A stretch of DNA of 64,000 nucleotides from Chthoniobacteraceae bacterium (GTDB lineage: Bacteria > Verrucomicrobiota > Verrucomicrobiia > Chthoniobacterales > Chthoniobacteraceae), in the NCBI GenBank assembly GCA_947449735.1, contig CANFTB010000001.1, positions 209,070 through 273,069 on the forward strand, written 5' to 3'. The position numbers and the translations under genes are program-made. This document shows positions 59,781 to 64,000 of the stretch, piece by piece (the stretch's first letter is position 1; each line of letters starts with the position of its first letter). The notes beneath the pieces were generated by a model. The model worked only from the letters and a program-made list of their open reading frames with translations. It searched no databases and was not told where the DNA came from.

Positions 59781-62369
59781 TCAGCTACCCTGCCTCTTTT
59801 TAACTACCAAACGGAATCCCATATCCGCACCTCCATAGGTATCGGAACTGGTATAATCAACATCACCACGCATGGTTGATAGCTTTCCGCAGCTGACCCT
59901 CCATCCACCACCCCGCGCCACATGGTTGCCCGGTTTACTGGCGCCGTCCCACATGAACTCCCAGACGTTGCCCCCCAGATCATAAAAGCCCAGCGCATTC
60001 GGCTTGAAGGCCCCCACCCGCATCGTGCCGTAAACCCCCGCGATTCCAACGTCGGTCTTTTTGAAAGCCAAACGATCCCTCTCACCCGCTTCAGGCTTCA
60101 CATCGTAAATATTCCCTTCCGCAAAACCGTCCTTGGAATACCCCACTGCTAATTGGTCACCCAAAGCAGCCAGCCATTCCTGCTCCCGGGGAAGCCTCCA
60201 TTCATTTCCTGTCTCCTTGGTCAGCCAGCGGCACAAGTCACGCGCCTGGTCCCAAGATACAAACACCAGCGGGTGTTCGTCTGTTTGAGTGAATGGATCA
60301 AGTCTCAAACGGCTCTTGGGCATCTTTACAATCCGCTCCACCTTCTTCTCCGTCGGTTCCCAGGGCGGCAGTCCCTGCGCTGCCAGATAGAGCTTCCACT
60401 CGCCGACGGTGAACTCCGTTTTTTGCATCAAAACTCCAGTTCCGGGAACGGGCAGCATCCCGGCTTCGAGCTGTTTCACAAGGCGCCGGCCAGCTTCTGG
60501 ATCCCTCTGAGAAACAGGTTGGAGCGTTGAAATTCTGGAGTACTCCGCGGCTTCGTACTCCCGGCCTTGGGCTAGAAGCGTCTCGTGTAACTTTGCGCGG
60601 GCAGCCTTGATGCCGGAGCTCTTTGAGAGAGCATTTAACTGCTCCGCCAGACTCAAATTATCCCTGGCAACCTCGCTAAAACCCATTTGCAGAGCTCGCT
60701 GATAAGCCTGGGCAGCCTCCTCCCATCGGTCGCTCAATCGAAACGCGTTTCCCAGAATCACATGACTGGCAGCGATCCCGGAGTCCAACTCAACCGCATA
60801 AGAGGCTCTCGAGAGCCCCTCCTCGAACTTACCCTCCCGCAGGGACTCCTCGGCCTCCTTCGCGACAAGGGGCGCCAGCTCCGAAAGATTCCTCAGCGCC
60901 CGTGTCGCCCGCCTGCCCTCGGCCAAGACCTTCGCAGTAAATCCGCTCACCACCAGAAGCAATACCACCGCCGCCACAGCGGGCACCTTGTTGCGAGCTA
61001 CCCAAAGCTTCATCCGCTTCCACGCGCCCGCATCCTCCGCGCTTGTCGCAAACCCGTTCTGATACACCTCGATGTCCGCCGCAAACGCCTCCACGCTCGC
61101 GTAGCGCTTAATCCGGTCCTTGGCCATCGCCTTGAGCGTCACCGCCCGCAAAGCCTCCGGCACCTCAACCCCCATCGCCGCCGGCGTTCCCACGGCCAAA
61201 TAGCCCTTGCCGCCCCGCTGGCTCGCCATCGCGGTGATCTCTCCCTTCCTCACCTTCGTGAGCACCTCGCTCAGCGTCTTTCCGTCGATAGGCGGACGCA
61301 GCGTAAGGATCGCGTACAGAATACCGCCCAGCGAATAGATGTCCGAACGGGCATCCAGTTCCGCCACCATGCCCTCTGCCTGTTCCGGCGACATGTACTG
61401 CGGCGTCCCCATGACCTCGCCCTCCAGCGTCATTCCGTAATCGCCCGTGTCCTTCGCTGGCGCCTTTGCTCTAGCAACGTCCTCCCTGGCCCCCAGAACC
61501 TTGGCCAAGCCCCAGTCCATCACCAGCACCTCTCCGTACTCGCCCACCATGATGTTCTCCGGCTTGAGGTCCCGGTGTAGCACACCCTTGGCATGCGCAA
61601 ACGCCATCGCGTCGCACACCTTCCGGAACACCGTCAGCAGGGCGGCGCGCGTATATTCCCTCACCGCCTCTACGTCGCCGTCACGGATCGCGTTGAGCAC
61701 CGCCAGTAGCGTCCGCCCTTTGACCAGCTTCATCGAGTAAAACGGACGCCCCTGCGAGTCCACCCCGATGGTATGAATCGGCACGATGTTCGGGTGCGCC
61801 AGATGAGCGAGCACCTCCGCTTCCTTGGAAAAGCGGGGATCCTCGCCGCCTTCACTAATGCTGCTGACCTTGACGGCCACCTGCCGCTTGAGCTGAGGGT
61901 CTTCGCCAAAATAGATCTGCCCCATGCCGCCCCGAGCAATCTCCTTCACCAAAGTGTATTCACCGGCGTGCTGCGCCTTGAGGGAAGTTCCGTTTTCTGA
62001 GGGTTGGCTCTTCGGATTGACTCCACCTCTGTTCGGCGTCCTCTGCGGGATCGTTATATCCTGCGCGAAACCGGCCGCCTTCACCTCCGCCACAAGCGTC
62101 ACGGGCCCCACCTGCACGGACGCTGGATATTCGGCTACGACCCGCCCCTCGATCGGATGCCCGTTCACAAGCGTCCCGCCCACGAGGTCCTCCACCTGCA
62201 TCCCGCCGGCCGCGATCCTCACCCACGCATGCCGGGGAGCGATCCCCTCGCCGGTGACAGCCATCACATCCGGCGCCTCCTCCGTACCGAGGACAAACTG
62301 CGCCTCCTGCGAGTGGGACTCACTCAGAATGCCGCCGGGTCCATGGATGGAGAGCTTCCAAGTCTGCAT
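59781..62369 (-). CDS. FHA - Ser/Thr kinase - TM - TPR - FGE-like fusion protein
   Basis: This encodes 862 residues. An FHA-like domain (about 20-95; RHAWVRI, GTLVNGHPI) comes first. The kinase (about 138-435) has GGMGQIYFG, Lys167, HRDLKPEN with Asp267, DWGLAK at Asp285 in place of DFG, and GTPQYMSPEQ. One membrane helix lies at about 462-484, then TPR-like helices (about 500-620), then an FGE/SUMF1-type C-type-lectin fold (about 645-855; FVSWDQARDLCRWLT, GFYDLGGNVWEF, RGGGW, MGFRLV). The two catalytic FGE cysteines are absent; only Cys827 is nearby. Likely a transmembrane signalling kinase with an outer sensor. Confidence 0.92.
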   Translation of the reverse strand: MQTWKLSIHGPGGILSESHSQEAQFVLGTEEAPDVMAVTGEGIAPRHAWVRIAAGGMQVEDLVGGTLVNGHPIEGRVVAEYPASVQVGPVTLVAEVKAAGFAQDITIPQRTPNRGGVNPKSQPSENGTSLKAQHAGEYTLVKEIARGGMGQIYFGEDPQLKRQVAVKVSSISEGGEDPRFSKEAEVLAHLAHPNIVPIHTIGVDSQGRPFYSMKLVKGRTLLAVLNAIRDGDVEAVREYTRAALLTVFRKVCDAMAFAHAKGVLHRDLKPENIMVGEYGEVLVMDWGLAKVLGAREDVARAKAPAKDTGDYGMTLEGEVMGTPQYMSPEQAEGMVAELDARSDIYSLGGILYAILTLRPPIDGKTLSEVLTKVRKGEITAMASQRGGKGYLAVGTPAAMGVEVPEALRAVTLKAMAKDRIKRYASVEAFAADIEVYQNGFATSAEDAGAWKRMKLWVARNKVPAVAAVVLLLVVSGFTAKVLAEGRRATRALRNLSELAPLVAKEAEESLREGKFEEGLSRASYAVELDSGIAASHVILGNAFRLSDRWEEAAQAYQRALQMGFSEVARDNLSLAEQLNALSKSSGIKAARAKLHETLLAQGREYEAAEYSRISTLQPVSQRDPEAGRRLVKQLEAGMLPVPGTGVLMQKTEFTVGEWKLYLAAQGLPPWEPTEKKVERIVKMPKSRLRLDPFTQTDEHPLVFVSWDQARDLCRWLTKETGNEWRLPREQEWLAALGDQLAVGYSKDGFAEGNIYDVKPEAGERDRLAFKKTDVGIAGVYGTMRVGAFKPNALGFYDLGGNVWEFMWDGASKPGNHVARGGGWRVSCGKLSTMRGDVDYTSSDTYGGADMGFRLVVKKRQGS

Positions 62370-62476
62370 TCCCTAAACGGTAAATTCATTCCTTTCATAA
62401 TCAAAGGCTAATCCGGCACAGCCACATCCCTCGTGTCTCTGAAACACGACCCAGTCTCAGTGGCCTGCGCCGCACC

Positions 62477-63469
62477 ATGCCAGACGACGCCATCCACCAA
62501 CCCAACGACAAGCTTGTGAAGGCGACCTTCTCCGTCCCCGAGAACGCGCGCGGCTTTTTTACAAACCACCTCCCCGCCGACCTCGCGGCCGCCATCGACT
62601 GGAGCTCTCTCGCACTCGAGCCCTGCTCCTTCATCGACCCGCAGTTTGCGAGCTCCGAAAGCGACCTGCTTTTTCACGTCAAACTTCACGAAAACAAAAC
62701 GTTCCTCTACCTTCTCTTCGAACATCAAAGCTCCGAGGACCCGCGCATGGCGCTGAGACTCCTCTCCTACATCCTGCGCATCTGGCAGCGCTTTGTGAAA
62801 AACGCATCCCCCTCCGCAAAGCTCCCGGCAGTGCTCTCCGTGGTTCTCGCACAGGGAAGGCGCCCTTGGAAAACGTCCACGCGGCTCGCGGACCTTATAG
62901 ACATTCCGTCCGGACTGGAGGAACTGCTGCGTCCGTGGCAGCCGTCGCTGGCGTACCACCTGCTGGAGTTACTGCGAATTCCGTACGAGGCCCTCGAGGG
63001 AACGCCGGAGGGGATTCTCACACTGCGGGCGCTCAAGGCCGAACCCGTCAACGAGCTCCTCGGCGACCCGCTCTGGGATGAATCGCTCCTGTTTGCGATA
63101 TCGGAGGATGCATTGGAGCGGCTTCTGCGCTATATTCTCAATGCGGAGCTGCAGGTGCCGGCTCTGAAGGAACGCATCGCCAAAATCCACGCCCAACCCC
63201 TCAAAGCCAAAGCCATGACACTCGCCGACCGCCTCAGGGAAGAGGGCAAAATCGAAGGCAAGCAGGAGGGTAAGCTTGAGGGTAAACGCGAAGGAAAGCT
63301 CGAGGGAAAGCGTGAGTCTGTTCTGCGGGCGTTGGAAATCCGCCACGGCGGATACCCTGAGGGAGTCCGCGAAGAGCTCGAAGGCGTGAGCGACCCAGCC
63401 GCTCTCGACAGACTGCTCGAAGGCGCTTTCCGCTCTGACTCGCTCGAAGAGTTCGCCCGGAACCTTTGA
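62477..63469 (+). CDS. Rpn family recombination-promoting nuclease
   Basis: This encodes 330 residues. The PD-(D/E)xK nuclease pattern of the Rpn (transposase_31) family is visible near the N-terminus: Asp63 in ESDLLFHV and Glu82-x-Gln84 in LLFEHQSSED, followed by the conserved RMALRLLSYILRIW. A helical C-terminal part contains a run of EGK-type tetrapeptide repeats (about 254-280) followed by RESVLRALEIRHG, a common tail in the family. Members promote recA-independent recombination or nick DNA. It lies between two FGE-domain genes on the other strand; AAT-rich mobile flanks were not seen. Confidence 0.9.
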   Translation: MPDDAIHQPNDKLVKATFSVPENARGFFTNHLPADLAAAIDWSSLALEPCSFIDPQFASSESDLLFHVKLHENKTFLYLLFEHQSSEDPRMALRLLSYILRIWQRFVKNASPSAKLPAVLSVVLAQGRRPWKTSTRLADLIDIPSGLEELLRPWQPSLAYHLLELLRIPYEALEGTPEGILTLRALKAEPVNELLGDPLWDESLLFAISEDALERLLRYILNAELQVPALKERIAKIHAQPLKAKAMTLADRLREEGKIEGKQEGKLEGKREGKLEGKRESVLRALEIRHGGYPEGVREELEGVSDPAALDRLLEGAFRSDSLEEFARNL

Positions 63470-63524
63470 GCTTCCCGACGTCTGCGCTCAAGAATGGGAC
63501 CAGGCGCAACATCGGACGCTGAGA

Positions 63525-64000
63525 TCACAAGGCTGCTGTTATATTCAAAAACAATCCAGGTCGATTGTCTTTCTCTGGACACCCCCGGGCCAGACGGAAA
63601 CCAGCACCATTGAGCTGGACGCCAGGCAGTTGCCCGAGCCTGTGGTCCGAGCGACAGAAGGCGGCGCAGTCGCTCCACGAACCGCCGCGCATGAAGCGGT
63701 TCGCCTTCGGATCCCTTACACCAAACCCGTCCAGCATCCATTCCTCCACATTCCCGCCAAGGTCGTAAAAGCCCAGTGCATTCGGCTTGAACGATCCCAC
63801 AGTCGCAGTCCCAAAAATTGGTCCATCCCCATCTTTGTTGGATCATCTTTACCATCCTCCAAGATCGCGTAGTTCCCGTCATCCCACTTCGCCTGCACGA
63901 GCCCCTGCACGAGCCCCTGCACGAGCCCCTGCACGAGCCCCTGCACGAGCCCCTGCACGAGCCCCTGCACGAGCCCCTGCACGAGCCCCTGCACGAGCCC
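63525..64000 (-). pseudogene. Broken FGE/SUMF1-like paralogue, truncated by window end
   Basis: Two minus-strand frames together encode the end of an FGE-like domain. The 3' frame gives SFKPNALGFYDLGGNVEEWM, NRFMRGGSWSDCAAFC and GAGFRLARG, closely similar to the domain in the kinase gene at 59781. Upstream, protein-like reading (KWDDGNYAILEDGKDDP) is in another frame; reading KDGDGPIFGTATV to stay in phase needs a shift at about 63825-63850. Further 5' the frame is a VQGL repeat made by the 12-bp tandem array. It has two cysteines (Cys-x3-Cys) near the FGE active-site position. Sequencing error at the shift is possible. Confidence 0.6.
63892..64000. repeat. 12-bp tandem repeat running off the window
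   Basis: The unit GCCCCTGCACGA is repeated eight times without change at 63901-63996, with partial copies at both ends, and continues past the window edge. On the minus strand it reads VQGL repeatedly in the frame joined to the FGE-like sequence. The unit has no stop codon in any of six frames. Confidence 0.97.

Noticed and set aside
63892..64000. CRISPR array
   Set aside because: The units are 12 bp, directly adjacent and identical, with no spacers and no cas genes.
59781..64000. Diversity-generating retroelement using the FGE-like C-type lectin folds
   Set aside because: No reverse transcriptase, template repeat or adenine-biased variable stretch is visible in the window.

Overview
The window looks like chromosomal DNA of a Verrucomicrobiota bacterium (PVC superphylum). 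It is GC-rich and gene-dense. It carries lineage-typical families: planctomycete-type cytochrome c fused to PSD1 or DUF1592-series domains, their DUF1501 and DUF1552 partners, a PVC-type heme-binding dehydrogenase, PmoA-like and ThuA proteins, and a Ser/Thr kinase fused to an FGE-like domain. Genus cannot be judged. Many starts lack a clear Shine-Dalgarno sequence, so several start sites were chosen by protein alignment logic. No tRNA, rRNA, CRISPR array, IS element or phage gene was seen.

Layout. 1-11200: a 5'-truncated GH63-like glucosidase, a DUF2267 protein, a bifunctional nuclease (DUF151), the CstA peptide/pyruvate transporter, an LptF/LptG permease, a receiver-like/metallo-beta-lactamase fusion, and a secreted alpha/beta hydrolase. 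11260-18205 (minus strand): a compact housekeeping run of cobA-hemD, HAD phosphatase, sppA, CPBP protease, thiL, tsaE and tsaB, preceded by Mn-type superoxide dismutase with its own terminator. 18443-19345: a CvfB-like S1 RNA-binding protein. 19370-25250 (minus): a five-gene surface-glycan cluster (four glycosyltransferases and an O-antigen ligase/polymerase). 25558-28247 (minus): an Hsp70 paralogue and Hsp33. 28326-34878 (plus): ThuA protein, terminator, then gyrB-gyrA.

35012-44200 is a carbohydrate locus. A GntR/LacI hybrid regulator is divergent from a mutarotase-like protein, a periplasmic sugar-binding lipoprotein, an AroE-like dehydrogenase, a two-domain ABC ATPase, a permease with an extra extracytoplasmic domain, and a PfkB sugar kinase. 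A 24-bp dyad between regulator and operon is a likely operator. This is the best candidate for an uncharacterised catabolic system.

44719-59529 holds three PVC heme-enzyme modules: a single 1076-residue SGNH/NHL/HEAT/cytochrome protein; a GntR-FCD-controlled PSD1 cytochrome, DUF1501 and lactonase operon; and a DUF1592-series cytochrome with DUF1552 partner. The space between the last two holds a REP-like inverted repeat, an orphan ORF and a perfect 26-bp palindrome. 59781-64000 holds an FHA-kinase-TM-TPR-FGE-like protein, an Rpn nuclease, and a broken FGE-like paralogue ending in a 12-bp tandem repeat that runs off the window.
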